Assembly: GCA_025360045.1 (NCBI GenBank)
Contig: JANYCY010000095.1
Location: forward strand, 1 to 64,000
Length of the DNA: 64,000 nucleotides
From: Janthinobacterium sp.
GTDB lineage: Bacteria > Pseudomonadota > Gammaproteobacteria > Burkholderiales > Chitinibacteraceae
Direction of reading: 5' to 3'
Position numbers and translations under genes: made by a program. Below are positions 44,683 to 53,368 of the stretch, piece after piece (within the stretch, counting starts at the first letter, position 1; every line of letters begins with the position of its first letter). A model generated the notes under the pieces. It saw only the letters and a list, made by a program, of their open reading frames with translations, had not been told where the DNA came from and ran no database searches.

Positions 44683-45498
44683 CTACAGCGCTGTGGCAAA
44701 CAAACTTTCCGCCTCGGCAAAGCCATAAAATCGCTCGCCCATCAGCTGCCAAGTTCCTGCTTCACGCGCCTCATGGGCAATATCGCGCAGAGTACCCATC
44801 ACCGCCAACATTGGGCAAACGCCAAGACTTACTCGACGCACACCTGCAGCAAACAGGGCCGCCGCAGATGGCGCGCCAGGCATGGCCATCACGCTGACGG
44901 GCCCCTTTACCTGCTGGCAAAGTCGTGTCAGCGCAGATAAATCAACTAAGCCCGGCACAAACACCATATCAGCACCTGCGGCCAAATAGGCATTAGAGCG
45001 CTCTACAGTGATAGCCAAGCGTTCTTCCTCATTCATCCCAAGGCCCAGTAAATAAGTGTCGGTACGCGCATTAATCCACAGCAAATCTCCTGCCGCCACG
45101 CGTGCGGCATTGATTCTTGCCGCTTGTGCGCTTATATCAAACAAGCCCGCTGCGCCATGCTGGCGATCTTCTAAATTCACCCCCACCGCCCCCGCCGCAA
45201 TCACCGCCTTGATGGTTTCTGCCACCGCCTCCGGGGATCTGCCGTAGCCTGCTTCAATATCTGCAGTCACGGGCACACTCACCGAACGGCAGATGGCCGC
45301 TAGCTCGCTGAACATAATTTGAGGATCAATTTGCTCGCCGTCTTTAAGCCCACGTGCATAGGCCATTCCGCCACTCGTTGTGCCAATGGCCGCAAAGCCT
45401 GCGGCGGCAAAAACCCGCGCACTGCCTGCATCCCAAGCATTAGCAAGTAAAAATTGGCCCTGATTGTTTAATGCGCGAAATTGCTGAGCAAGCTGCAT
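44683..45498 (-). CDS. Isocitrate lyase/PEP mutase superfamily enzyme
   Basis: A 271-residue protein of the PEP mutase/isocitrate lyase superfamily: NAWDAGSARVFAAAGFAAIGTTSGG at the start, metal-site TADIEAGYG near 86-94, then GVNLEDRQHG and INARTDTYLLG. The active-site loop is LEDRQHG, not the KKCGH of isocitrate lyase; neither does it show the PEP-mutase-specific EDK-x3-NS pattern. A C-C or C-P lyase role is possible but unproven. The ATG at 45498 has GGGAG 7 bases upstream. Confidence 0.88.
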   Translation of the reverse strand: MQLAQQFRALNNQGQFLLANAWDAGSARVFAAAGFAAIGTTSGGMAYARGLKDGEQIDPQIMFSELAAICRSVSVPVTADIEAGYGRSPEAVAETIKAVIAAGAVGVNLEDRQHGAAGLFDISAQAARINAARVAAGDLLWINARTDTYLLGLGMNEEERLAITVERSNAYLAAGADMVFVPGLVDLSALTRLCQQVKGPVSVMAMPGAPSAAALFAAGVRRVSLGVCPMLAVMGTLRDIAHEAREAGTWQLMGERFYGFAEAESLFATAL

Positions 45499-45587
45499 GC
45501 TGTGTCTCCCAAAAAAACCGCATCTTGCCGCGAAGGCAAAGACTAGGCTGGCGCTTTTCGGACGTGGACATGGCTGAAACAGTTCTG

Positions 45588-45627
45588 TAAACACAGAGAG
45601 CGGGGAGATCACAGAGCACACGGAGAA
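45588..45627. repeat. CCACAGAG element, partial copy H
   Basis: One arm only: TAAACACAGAGAGC, then ATCACAGAGCACACGGAG. It lies 80 bases from full copy G in the same gap between divergent genes. Confidence 0.6.
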
Positions 45628-45708
45628 AACCCAATAACTAAGGATGAAGCCATATTTAGCCCGCCTCAGGCATTCTTACTCTCAGCTATGATCATTTCAC
45701 CTAAACCA

Positions 45709-45830
45709 AAATCTTGAACCACAGAGTAAAAGGAGAACACAGAGGGCCACAGAGAAAACCAAGTCCGATTTGGATTTTGCTCTGTGAAACTCTGTGCCCT
45801 CTGTGTTCTCTGTGGTTCAAGGTTTTGCTC
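45709..45830. repeat. CCACAGAG palindromic element, copy G
   Basis: Full copy. Left arm AATCTTGAACCACAGAG, right arm CTCTGTGGTTCAAGGTTT, with two further units per arm. It fills the centre of the 428-base gap between the divergent PEP-mutase-like and AlkA genes, upstream of both. Confidence 0.85.
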
Positions 45831-45926
45831 AGGGATTTGCTTCCACTGTGGGCATTCGCATCTACCCAGCCTGCCACGTCCGAAAACCGCTAGCCCGTAT
45901 CAAACTTGCCTGTCATGATTTCGCCC

Positions 45927-47429
45927 ATGGAACTCAATCACGATATTTGCTACAGAGCACTTGCCAGCCGCGATGCGCGCTTTGATGGGCGGTTTTTTAT
46001 TGCCGTCAAAACCACCCGTATCTATTGCCGGCCCATCTGCCCTGCCCGCACCGCTAAACAAGAGAATGTTTTATTTTTTCATACTGCAGCCGAGGCACAG
46101 GAGCTGGGCTATCGCCCCTGCTTACGTTGCAGGCCAGAGGCTGCCCCGCATTCCGGTGCTTGGCGTGGCGTATCTAACACAGGATTTTCCAATACGGTCA
46201 GCCGTGCGCTCAGGCTGATAGAGATGGGGGATTTAGATGAGGGCACACTCGATTCACTCACCGATAAATTAGGCATTGGTGAGCGCCAATTGCGCCGCCT
46301 GTTTGAGCAATATGTCGGCGCATCGCCACAGGGTGTGGCACAAACGCGGCGCGTGCTACTGGCTAAGCAACTCATCCACGAAACGGCCATGCCCATCACC
46401 GATATCGCTTTTGCAGCGGGCTTTGGCAGCGTACGCCGCTTTAATGAAGTCTTTCAGCAGCTTTACCAGCGCCCGCCCAGCGATTTACGCCGAGATAAGC
46501 AGGCCGGATCTTCAACCGGCGTTACCCTGCTGCTGCGCTATCACCCACCTTACGACTGGCAAGCCATGCTGGCCTATTTATCGGCCCGCGCTATTACGGG
46601 GCTAGAGGTCGTAGAGGATGGCATTTACGTGCGATCCATCTGCATCAATGGTGTGCAGGGCTTGGTATCGGTGCAACAGAGCGAGCAGCATGCGCTGGCA
46701 GCCACCATCTGTTTTCCCAACTTAGCCGCACTGCCACAAATTATTGCCCGCCTCAGAGCCATGTTTGATTTATCTGCCGACCCCGACATGATTAATCAGC
46801 AATTAGCCTCCGATCCACTCATGGCAAAGCTCACCGCAAGACGCCCCGGCCTGCGTGTACCCGGCGCTTGGGGTGGCTTTGAGCTGGCGATGCGTGCGGT
46901 ACTTGGCCAGCAAATTACCGTCGCCGCCGCGATTAAACTCGCGGGCAAAATGGTGGCGCAATATGGCGAGCCATTAGGCACACTTGATGCGCAACACCCC
47001 TCTTTAAGTCATGTTTTCCCCACTGCGGCCATCTTGAGCAAGGCGAATTTTACGGGCATGCCGCAAAGCCGCGCCAACACTCTATCGGCGCTGGCCACCG
47101 CCTTTGAGGCCGACCCTGATTTATTAAGCAGCGGCAGCAATGTTGCCGAGACCTGCGCCAAACTGCTCGCCATTACTGGCATCGGCGACTGGACCACCCA
47201 ATATATCGCCATACGCCAATTGCGCGAACCTGACGCCTTCCCCGCCAGCGATGTTGCCCTGATCAAAGCCATCACCCAGCTAGAAGGCCAGTGCAAACTC
47301 AGCACCAGAGCCGAAGCATGGCGGCCTTGGCGAGCTTATGCGGCGCAACATCTTTGGACATCGCTTGGAGATGCTGTGAATGCGGAAGATAAAAGCGAAC
47401 AAAACACTCTGATTAAAAACGGCGACTAA
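45927..47429 (+). CDS. Ada-type zinc domain / AraC / AlkA fusion, DNA-3-methyladenine glycosylase II
   Basis: The 500-residue protein joins an Ada N-terminal metal domain (CYRALASRDARFDGRFF, YCRPICPAR, CLRCR), an AraC-type helix-turn-helix (about 80-185; MPITDIAFAAGFGSVRRFN) and an AlkA glycosylase domain (about 195-490) with the HhH region AITGIGDWTTQYIAIR and the catalytic aspartate in ASDVALIKAI. It excises alkylated bases and probably controls its own expression after sensing methyl phosphotriesters. The ATG at 45927 is chosen; a second ATG at 45915 is possible, neither with a clear ribosome site. Confidence 0.9.
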   Translation: MELNHDICYRALASRDARFDGRFFIAVKTTRIYCRPICPARTAKQENVLFFHTAAEAQELGYRPCLRCRPEAAPHSGAWRGVSNTGFSNTVSRALRLIEMGDLDEGTLDSLTDKLGIGERQLRRLFEQYVGASPQGVAQTRRVLLAKQLIHETAMPITDIAFAAGFGSVRRFNEVFQQLYQRPPSDLRRDKQAGSSTGVTLLLRYHPPYDWQAMLAYLSARAITGLEVVEDGIYVRSICINGVQGLVSVQQSEQHALAATICFPNLAALPQIIARLRAMFDLSADPDMINQQLASDPLMAKLTARRPGLRVPGAWGGFELAMRAVLGQQITVAAAIKLAGKMVAQYGEPLGTLDAQHPSLSHVFPTAAILSKANFTGMPQSRANTLSALATAFEADPDLLSSGSNVAETCAKLLAITGIGDWTTQYIAIRQLREPDAFPASDVALIKAITQLEGQCKLSTRAEAWRPWRAYAAQHLWTSLGDAVNAEDKSEQNTLIKNGD

Positions 47430-47430
47430 A

Positions 47431-47541
47431 CCTAAAACCACAGAGCAAGCGAGAACACAGAGCACACAGGCAGCAATTCTTTGGTTTTCTCTGTGCAACT
47501 CCATGCTCTCTGGGGCATCGAAGTTTCAAGGCTTGGGTTTT
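47431..47541. repeat. CCACAGAG palindromic element, copy I (degenerate)
   Basis: Left arm AAAACCACAGAGCAAG with CACAGAG units; the right arm (TTCTCTGTGCAAC, ATGCTCTCTGGGGCATCGAAGTTT) is partly decayed. It lies between convergent AlkA and redoxin gene ends. Confidence 0.65.
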
Positions 47542-47559
47542 CCTTGCGTAAGACCCATT

Positions 47560-48096
47560 CTAAGCAATGCGGCAACCATTGGCATCGCAAGCGCCTTCTG
47601 GCGTATTTGCCACAGTATCCACCACTGCCTCTGCCAACAAGCCACCCAATTTTGCGCCCAAACGTAAATCATCCAGATGGCCAAAGTGCTGCAGGCGCAG
47701 CTGCCCTTGCCGGTCGATTAAAATGAGGCTGGGTGTGCCTTGTAACCCGTAGTTTTGCATGGTCTGTGGGATAGGCCCCTGCAAGGATGCTTGATCTATT
47801 CCCACAGGAAAGCCGATGCGATATTCGTGCAAAAATACCCGTAAAGCCGCAGCGCTCATCACCGAATGGTGCTCAAAAACGGAGTGCAGCCCCAGCACCA
47901 CAACATCCGACTCAGCAAAAGCGCCACGGATCGCCTTGGCTTGTGGCAAGCCATGGCTCACGCAGGCTGGACATAGCATTTGAAACACATAGATCAGCAC
48001 CACTTTACCCAAAAGATCGTTTAAGACCACGGGCTGATCGCTATTGAGCCATTGCGAGGTCTGAAGAGCTGGCGCTAAGCGGGGGGATGAATTCAT
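47560..48096 (-). CDS. TlpA/AhpC-like thiol-disulfide protein
   Basis: A 178-residue thioredoxin-fold protein with CPAC in LIYVFQMLCPACVSHGLPQA and the cis-proline loop GTPSLILIDRQGQ. No signal peptide or lipobox is seen, so it is probably cytosolic. The C-terminus ends ACDANGCRIA, an extra cysteine pair. It follows the AhpD-like gene by 75 bases on the same strand and is probably cotranscribed with it under the MarR-type operator. Confidence 0.85.
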   Translation of the reverse strand: MNSSPRLAPALQTSQWLNSDQPVVLNDLLGKVVLIYVFQMLCPACVSHGLPQAKAIRGAFAESDVVVLGLHSVFEHHSVMSAAALRVFLHEYRIGFPVGIDQASLQGPIPQTMQNYGLQGTPSLILIDRQGQLRLQHFGHLDDLRLGAKLGGLLAEAVVDTVANTPEGACDANGCRIA

Positions 48097-48171
48097 GATT
48101 ATTTCTCCTTTTACTACAACTATTACTGCAGCTGTTGCTACTAAGGGGCAGCTCGCTGCCCCTCTTATCCA

Positions 48172-48711
48172 TTAAGCAAGCAGGGCTACTTTAGGAAAAT
48201 CCACCGGCACATCAAATGCCACATTGACATAGTTGGTGAATAAATTAAGAGCGACATGGGCAAGAATCTCAACGATATGCTCGTCGTTAAAACCATGCAC
48301 TCGCAGTTGGGCAATGTCGTCCGCTGAGACTTGCCCGCGGTTTTCCACAAGCTTCAAGGCAAACTGTAGCGCAGCGCTGGTCTGCGGATCGCTAGCTTCA
48401 CCCGCCTGGGCTGCCCGCATTTCATCGGCTGTCGCCCCAGCTTTTTTCCCTAAGGCGGTATGCGCTGCTAAGCAGTATTCGCAGCGATTACGATTGGCAA
48501 CGGCCACCGCAATTTGCTCGCCCAGCTTGGGGGAAATCACCCCTGCACCTAGCGCAGCAAAAGAGCCCCACATACTTTTAAGCGCCGCTGGCGAATGGGC
48601 GACAACGCGAAACATATTTGGCGTGGCCCCGAATGCAGCATGAATTTGTGACAAAACGGCCTGACGGTCTGCCGTGGTGGATTGGGTGTCAATTAAGGGA
48701 AGGTGTGACAT
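48172..48711 (-). CDS. Carboxymuconolactone decarboxylase / AhpD-like protein
   Basis: The 179-residue protein has the AhpD-type redox motif CEYCLAAHTALG near 77-88 in an all-helical CMD fold. Such proteins commonly act as peroxidase-coupled thiol reductants. Length is close to alkylhydroperoxidase D-like members. It precedes the TlpA-like gene and follows a palindromic operator, so this pair looks like a peroxide or electrophile-responsive unit. Confidence 0.9.
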   Translation of the reverse strand: MSHLPLIDTQSTTADRQAVLSQIHAAFGATPNMFRVVAHSPAALKSMWGSFAALGAGVISPKLGEQIAVAVANRNRCEYCLAAHTALGKKAGATADEMRAAQAGEASDPQTSAALQFALKLVENRGQVSADDIAQLRVHGFNDEHIVEILAHVALNLFTNYVNVAFDVPVDFPKVALLA

Positions 48712-48797
48712 TTTAATTCCTTTGCATAGATAGAAATGAGAGAGGGGTAAAACAAGGGCTGCTTAGCACGATTTAATTCAGTTATCGCAATATTACA

Positions 48798-48808
48798 TAG
48801 GACTCCTA
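48798..48808. promoter_or_regulatory. Likely MarR operator before the AhpD-like gene
   Basis: TAGGACTCCTA is a perfect 5+1+5 palindrome in the promoter zone of the AhpD-like gene (start 48711). The AGGACTCCTA core recurs at 49530-49539 upstream of the MarR gene. Confidence 0.65.
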
Positions 48809-48841
48809 ACTATTTAAATTAAAAAAATAGCGCCACTGCAG

Positions 48842-49495
48842 CTATTCCATTTTTTCCCAATTCAGCCGAGCAATCACAGGCTCTGCCTGAATATGCTCAG
48901 GGCAATCAAGCCGAAGCAAGGCCGCAGACAAAGGCGCATCGACCAAGCGGCAATGATGCGGCGCAGCGCTATCTGCATGTACATTGGCCGCAAAATGCTG
49001 GCAGCTAAGGCAGGCGCGTAATTCAGGGAAACGCTCTGTTTGCTGCAGCTGGCCAATCAAAGCCAGCAGCGATGAAAACAATTCGTCTTGCTTAGGCTGA
49101 GGCAAACGCTCGACAGCCTCTAACGCAAAACCCGTAGCATCGACAATTTTTAAGGCCAGCGCCTGCCCGGCTGAAGTAAGCCGCAAAGCCACCGCTCGCC
49201 CATCCCCCGCTGCACGCCCTTTTTCGATCAACCCTTTAGCCACCAAAGAGGCAATCGAATCGCTGGCACTGGCTGCCGTCACCCCTAGCTGCTGAGCAAT
49301 CCACGATAGCCGGACGCCCTCGCTGCGTGAGCGCAAGATTTCTAAGACTTCCACCTGAGCGTGGTTTAGGCCCTCAGCCGTCGCAAACTGCCAAACACCC
49401 GTGCGCAATACCGAAGCAATGCGAGAGATGGCACTGACAATGCGCTCACTGCCCGCCGGGGTATCGCCCCAAAGTGTTGAAAGTTCTGTTTCCAT
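48842..49495 (-). CDS. MarR family regulator with cysteine-rich C-terminal tail
   Basis: The 217-residue protein has a MarR winged helix (about 30-140; VRLSWIAQQLGVTAASASDSIASL, GDGRAVALRLT) and a long tail with a CLSC, HHC and DCPEH series: C-x2-C-x17-C-x15-C. The tail could bind a metal or Fe-S cluster or serve as a thiol sensor. Proteins with this tail recur in Beta- and Gammaproteobacteria; their effector is unknown. A palindromic operator copy before its own gene suggests autorepression. AGGA 7 bases before the ATG. Confidence 0.9.
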   Translation of the reverse strand: METELSTLWGDTPAGSERIVSAISRIASVLRTGVWQFATAEGLNHAQVEVLEILRSRSEGVRLSWIAQQLGVTAASASDSIASLVAKGLIEKGRAAGDGRAVALRLTSAGQALALKIVDATGFALEAVERLPQPKQDELFSSLLALIGQLQQTERFPELRACLSCQHFAANVHADSAAPHHCRLVDAPLSAALLRLDCPEHIQAEPVIARLNWEKME

Positions 49496-49528
49496 CCCTG
49501 CATCCTAAAACATGAAGTGTAAATTGTA

Positions 49529-49539
49529 AAGGACTCCTA
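49529..49539. promoter_or_regulatory. Likely MarR autoregulatory operator
   Basis: The AGGACTCCT palindrome with flanking A/T lies 34 bases upstream of the MarR ATG. It matches the core of the site at 48798-48808. Confidence 0.6.
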
Positions 49540-49589
49540 ATTAATTTATTTTCCCAGCGATAGCCAGCCCTTATTTTCTAAAGCTTTCA

Positions 49590-49610
49590 ATATACCCTGC
49601 ATGGGTATAT
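49590..49610. promoter_or_regulatory. CsoR-type copper operator upstream of copA
   Basis: ATATACCC-TGCAT-GGGTATAT is a 21-base inverted repeat 26 bases before the copA ATG. ATACCC/GGGTAT arms are the known core of CsoR operators, and a csoR gene is encoded at the end of the same cluster. Confidence 0.85.
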
Positions 49611-49635
49611 TATCATCTCAAACAGGAGGGGAAAA

Positions 49636-51744
49636 ATGACTTCAGAAATCCAACTTCGTCTTGGAGGTATGACCTGCACAGCTTGTGCGGCGCGGATTGA
49701 GAAAATTCTTAATCGCCAGACGGGTGTGGCCGCCGAGGTGAATTTTGCGACTGAAACCGCGCATATCCGCAGCAGCGACACAACCATCACCGCCGATGCA
49801 CTGATCGCCACCATCAGCCGCGCAGGATTTACGGCCGAGCTAGCCAGCACGCCTGCTGCTGCAGAGAAAGACGAGCGCTGGCCGCTGCTGATCGCCGCCC
49901 TGCTTAGCCTGCCGCTGATGGCCAGCATGTTTAGCGCAGATCACGCCGAGCTATTGCCGCGCTGGCTACAAATGCTGCTGGCTACGCCGGTGCAATTTAT
50001 TCTGGGATGGCGCTTTTATCGCGGTGCGTTCTTTGCACTGAAAAGTGGCGGGGCAAATATGGATGTGCTGGTGGCGCTGGGCACGACCATGGCCTATGGC
50101 CTATCGGCGGCCGTCACCCTGCTGGGCCTGCACGAGCAGCACGTTTATTTTGAAGCCAGTGCGATGATTATTACGCTGGTACTGGCAGGTAAATGGCTGG
50201 AAAGCCGCGCCAAAAAGAAAACATCGGGGGCAATTAGCGAGCTTTTAAAACTTCAACCCAAAACCGCAAGGGTAGAAACGGTGGATGGATTGATTGATTT
50301 ACCGATCAATCAACTCAAGCCAGGCGATATGGTGATTGTGCGCCACGGCGAAGTGATTCCCGTCGATGGCGTAGTCATCGAGGGCCAAGCTGCGGTCGAT
50401 GAAAGCATGTTGACGGGCGAAAGCCTGCCAGTTGAAAAGAATATAGCCAGCAAAGTATTTGCCGCCACTAAAAACAGCAGCGGCATGCTTAAAATCCGCG
50501 CCAGCAGCGTGGGCAGCAAAACCCAGCTGGCAGAAATTGTGCGGCTAGTGGCGCATGCGCAAGGCTCTAAAGCGCCTATCCAGCGCCTTGCCGATCAGAT
50601 TTCTGGCGTATTTGTGCCCATCGTGGCGGCGATTGCCGTGCTGACCTTTTTTGGCAGCTTTTGGTACTGGGATAGCGCCGTTACCGCACTGATTCACGCC
50701 GTTGCCGTCTTAGTGATCGCCTGCCCTTGCGCACTGGGGCTGGCCACGCCAACTGCAATCTCAGTCGGCATAGGACGAGCGGCGCAGCAGGGTATTTTAT
50801 TTAGAAATGCCACGGCGCTAGAGCATGCAGGCAAGATTGAAATGCTGGTGGTCGATAAAACCGGCACGCTGACCACAGGGCAGGCCAAGGTTGTAGAAAT
50901 CATCAGTTTGCAGAGCGAGTTATCCAAAGAGGATTTGCTGCAACTCGCTGCCAGCTTGGAGCAAGGCTCAGAACACCCTCTAGGCCACGCCATCTTGGCC
51001 GCTAACACCTTGCCGCTATTGCCTATCAGTGACTTTGTCGCCGTAGCAGGGCAAGGCGTGATGGGCAAGCTGGACGATGGCAGTGAAATCAAAATCGGCA
51101 TCCCAAGTTGGGCAGGTGAAATGCCAGAAAAAAACACCCAGCCACATACCTTAGTCAGCATCGCCAAAAATGGCATCTTACTGGGACAATTAGCACTGGC
51201 CGATACACTCAGAGCCAGCTCGGTGGAGGCCGTTAAACGCTTGCAAGCAATGGGCATTGAAGTAGTGATGCTGACCGGTGATCAGCCAGCCACAGCCGCC
51301 GCCATTGCCAAGGCCAGTGGTATCCGCCAATACCAAGCTTTGATGCGCCCGCAGGACAAAGCTGCGTTCATCCAACAACAAAGCAAAGTCGTGGCGATGG
51401 TTGGCGATGGTGTAAACGACGCCCCCGCACTCGCCGTTGCAGCAGTGAGCTTTGCGATGGGCGCAGGCAGCGATGTGGCGATTGAAGCGGCCGATATCAC
51501 CCTGCTGCATAACGATTTACTGGCGGTGAGCGACGCGATTGCCTTGTCCCGCGCCACCATCAAAAAAATTCGCCAGAATTTATTCTTCGCGTTTTTCTAT
51601 AACACGCTAGGCATACCGCTGGCGGCCATCGGTATGCTTAACCCGGTATTGGCAGGAGCTGCTATGGCGCTGAGTTCGGTTTCGGTGGTGAGTAATTCAC
51701 TATTGCTGAGGCGGTGGAGAAGTGAGCCCCAACAAGATCACTAA
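49636..51744 (+). CDS. copA: Copper-exporting P1B-type ATPase
   Basis: The 702-residue pump has one N-terminal heavy-metal domain ([13 protein letters not shown]), eight predicted membrane segments, [11 protein letters not shown], the metal-transport motif [22 protein letters not shown], the [11 protein letters not shown] locus and [12 protein letters not shown]. It exports Cu(I) using ATP. It is on the short side for CopA, with a single HMA domain. GGAGGGG lies upstream of the ATG. A CsoR operator precedes it; copZ and csoR follow. Confidence 0.96.
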   Translation: MTSEIQLRLGGMTCTACAARIEKILNRQTGVAAEVNFATETAHIRSSDTTITADALIATISRAGFTAELASTPAAAEKDERWPLLIAALLSLPLMASMFSADHAELLPRWLQMLLATPVQFILGWRFYRGAFFALKSGGANMDVLVALGTTMAYGLSAAVTLLGLHEQHVYFEASAMIITLVLAGKWLESRAKKKTSGAISELLKLQPKTARVETVDGLIDLPINQLKPGDMVIVRHGEVIPVDGVVIEGQAAVDESMLTGESLPVEKNIASKVFAATKNSSGMLKIRASSVGSKTQLAEIVRLVAHAQGSKAPIQRLADQISGVFVPIVAAIAVLTFFGSFWYWDSAVTALIHAVAVLVIACPCALGLATPTAISVGIGRAAQQGILFRNATALEHAGKIEMLVVDKTGTLTTGQAKVVEIISLQSELSKEDLLQLAASLEQGSEHPLGHAILAANTLPLLPISDFVAVAGQGVMGKLDDGSEIKIGIPSWAGEMPEKNTQPHTLVSIAKNGILLGQLALADTLRASSVEAVKRLQAMGIEVVMLTGDQPATAAAIAKASGIRQYQALMRPQDKAAFIQQQSKVVAMVGDGVNDAPALAVAAVSFAMGAGSDVAIEAADITLLHNDLLAVSDAIALSRATIKKIRQNLFFAFFYNTLGIPLAAIGMLNPVLAGAAMALSSVSVVSNSLLLRRWRSEPQQDH

Positions 51745-51756
51745 ACCTGTAGCTCC

Positions 51757-51900
51757 GTAGGGTGGGTTACGGCCAATTGAAAGACCAAAGAAAGAGAGAA
51801 CGGATTCCTGGCTGTAACCCACCGCCGCGCCATGGCGGGTTACGGCCGAAATAAATCAGCGTCTTTAATGAGCATCAAGAGCGGCCTAACCCGCCCTACA
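51757..51900. repeat. GTAGGGTGGGTTA palindromic element, copy 1
   Basis: Outer arms GTAGGGTGGGTTACGGCC and GGCCTAACCCGCCCTAC enclose an inner inverted repeat (TAACCCACCG/ATGGCGGGTTA). It lies between copA and copZ, inside the copper cluster. Confidence 0.8.
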
Positions 51901-51929
51901 TTTTTTTATACATTAAAAGGAGTAAGAAA

Positions 51930-52136
51930 ATGGAACACAGCACGCTTAAAATCGAAGGCATGACTTGTATGGGTTGTGTGCGATCTTTAACCAACGCTTT
52001 AAGCGCCCTACCCGGAGTAAGCCATGTGGCGATTGATTTAGAAAGCGGCATCGCCAAAGTCGATCACAACGCGGCGATGACCTCGCTTGATGCTTTAGAC
52101 GAAGCGATTGAAGGAGCGGGCTTTGAGCTTGTCTGA
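51930..52136 (+). CDS. copZ: Copper chaperone CopZ
   Basis: A 68-residue heavy-metal-associated domain with the metal site MTCMGC near residues 10-15. It delivers Cu(I) to CopA or CsoR. AGGAG lies 7 bases before the ATG. Its 3' end overlaps the csoR start. Confidence 0.95.
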   Translation: MEHSTLKIEGMTCMGCVRSLTNALSALPGVSHVAIDLESGIAKVDHNAAMTSLDALDEAIEGAGFELV

Positions 52137-52443
52137 TTGCGGCACCCCAGATGAAGGGCCCAAAGTGGTTCAGCCGGGCAAGCAAAAGCTGCTCTCCCGC
52201 CTCAACCGCATCGAAGGCCAGGTGCGCGGCGTGATTAAAATGGTCGATGAAGATAGATACTGCGTGGATGTATTAACGCAAATCTCGGCCATAAAATCCG
52301 CCATGGATTCAGTCGCCATGCAGCTATTAGAAAACCATGCTCATGGCTGCGTGGCAAAGGCGATTCAAGAAGGGAAAGGAGATGCAGCGATTGATGAGCT
52401 GATGATGGTGGTTAAAAAGCTCAGTGGAAAAACGCTGGGGTAA
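52123..52443 (+). CDS. csoR: CsoR-type copper-sensing repressor
   Basis: The 106-residue all-helical protein of the DUF156/CsoR-RcnR family has LLSRLNRIEGQVRGVIKMVDEDRYCVDVLTQ and ENHAHGCV, giving the Cys-His-Cys copper ligands typical of CsoR. It should repress the operator at 49590 until Cu(I) binds. The TTG at 52123 has AAGGAG 6 bases upstream and is preferred over a TTG at 52108 without one. Overlaps copZ by 14 bases, so translation is coupled. Confidence 0.88.
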   Translation: MSLSDCGTPDEGPKVVQPGKQKLLSRLNRIEGQVRGVIKMVDEDRYCVDVLTQISAIKSAMDSVAMQLLENHAHGCVAKAIQEGKGDAAIDELMMVVKKLSGKTLG

Positions 52444-52473
52444 AACAAAAAATTCTGTAGACACAGAGAGCTT

Positions 52474-52614
52474 GTAGGGTGGGTTAGGCCAAGCGATGCA
52501 CTAAATATGAGCGCTACCGTATTTCGGCCGTAACCCACCGCAGCGCCACGGTGGGTTACGGCCGAAATAGCTCAGCACCCTAATCAGCACTAAGAGCGGC
52601 CTAACCCACCCTAC
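52474..52614. repeat. GTAGGGTGGGTTA palindromic element, copy 2
   Basis: Same architecture as copy 1, with inner arms CGGCCGTAACCCACCG and CGGTGGGTTACGGCCG and outer arms GTAGGGTGGGTTA and CTAACCCACCCTAC. It lies just past csoR; with copy 1 it brackets copZ-csoR. Confidence 0.82.
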
Positions 52615-52627
52615 GTTACATCAAAAC

Positions 52628-53368
52628 TTACAACGTCAAGCCACCCGTCACTTCAATCGCTGCGCCATTGATATAGCTGGCTTCATCGCTAGCTAAAAAC
52701 GCATACACATTGGCGATTTCTTCGGGTTGGGCCATGCGCTTCATGGGCACACGCGCTTCCATATCTTGGATCACTTTTTCTGGCATGGCTTTCAGGATCG
52801 GTGTTGCTACAAAGCCAGGGCAAACTGCGTTAGCGCGAATACCCTTCTTACCCAGCTCTTTGGCCCATGTTTTGACAAAGCCAATCACCCCAAATTTAGC
52901 CGCTGCGTAATTAGTCTGGCCAAAATTGCCGTACACGCCCACTACCGATGAGGCATTTAAAATCACACCACTACCCTGCTCTACCATGGTGTCGACCACA
53001 GCACGAGCACAGTTGTAAACGCCTTTCAGATTAATATCGATCACGCGATCAAACTGCTCTTCGGTCATTTTGATCAGTTGCGCGTCTTGCACAATACCAG
53101 CGTTATTCACCAGCACATCAATACGACCAAATTGCGCCTTAACCGCAGCCACCATTTCGGCAATTTGGGTTTTATTAGTCACATCGACCACATAACCCAC
53201 CGCCACTGCACCGCTTTGCACCAAGCTCGACACCACGCTATCAATACCGCTTTGGTTTACATCGCAAACCACGACTTTAGCGCCTTCAGCGGCAAATTTA
53301 ACCGCGGTTGCCTGCCCAATTCCACTGGCAGAGCCCGTAATAATTGCTACTTTATCTTTGAGTCGCAT
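52628..53368 (-). CDS. Short-chain dehydrogenase, 3-oxoacyl-ACP reductase-like (FabG family)
   Basis: A 246-residue classical SDR: cofactor motif TGSASGIG (residues 11-18), NNAGIV near 87, catalytic serine region NASSVVG, and YAAAK at about 155-159 (Tyr/Lys). NADPH/NADH-dependent 3-oxoacyl or acetoacyl reduction is likely; the fold is shared by many SDRs, so substrate is not certain. The gene is monocistronic, with 351 bases to the next gene upstream. Confidence 0.9.
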   Translation of the reverse strand: MRLKDKVAIITGSASGIGQATAVKFAAEGAKVVVCDVNQSGIDSVVSSLVQSGAVAVGYVVDVTNKTQIAEMVAAVKAQFGRIDVLVNNAGIVQDAQLIKMTEEQFDRVIDINLKGVYNCARAVVDTMVEQGSGVILNASSVVGVYGNFGQTNYAAAKFGVIGFVKTWAKELGKKGIRANAVCPGFVATPILKAMPEKVIQDMEARVPMKRMAQPEEIANVYAFLASDEASYINGAAIEVTGGLTL

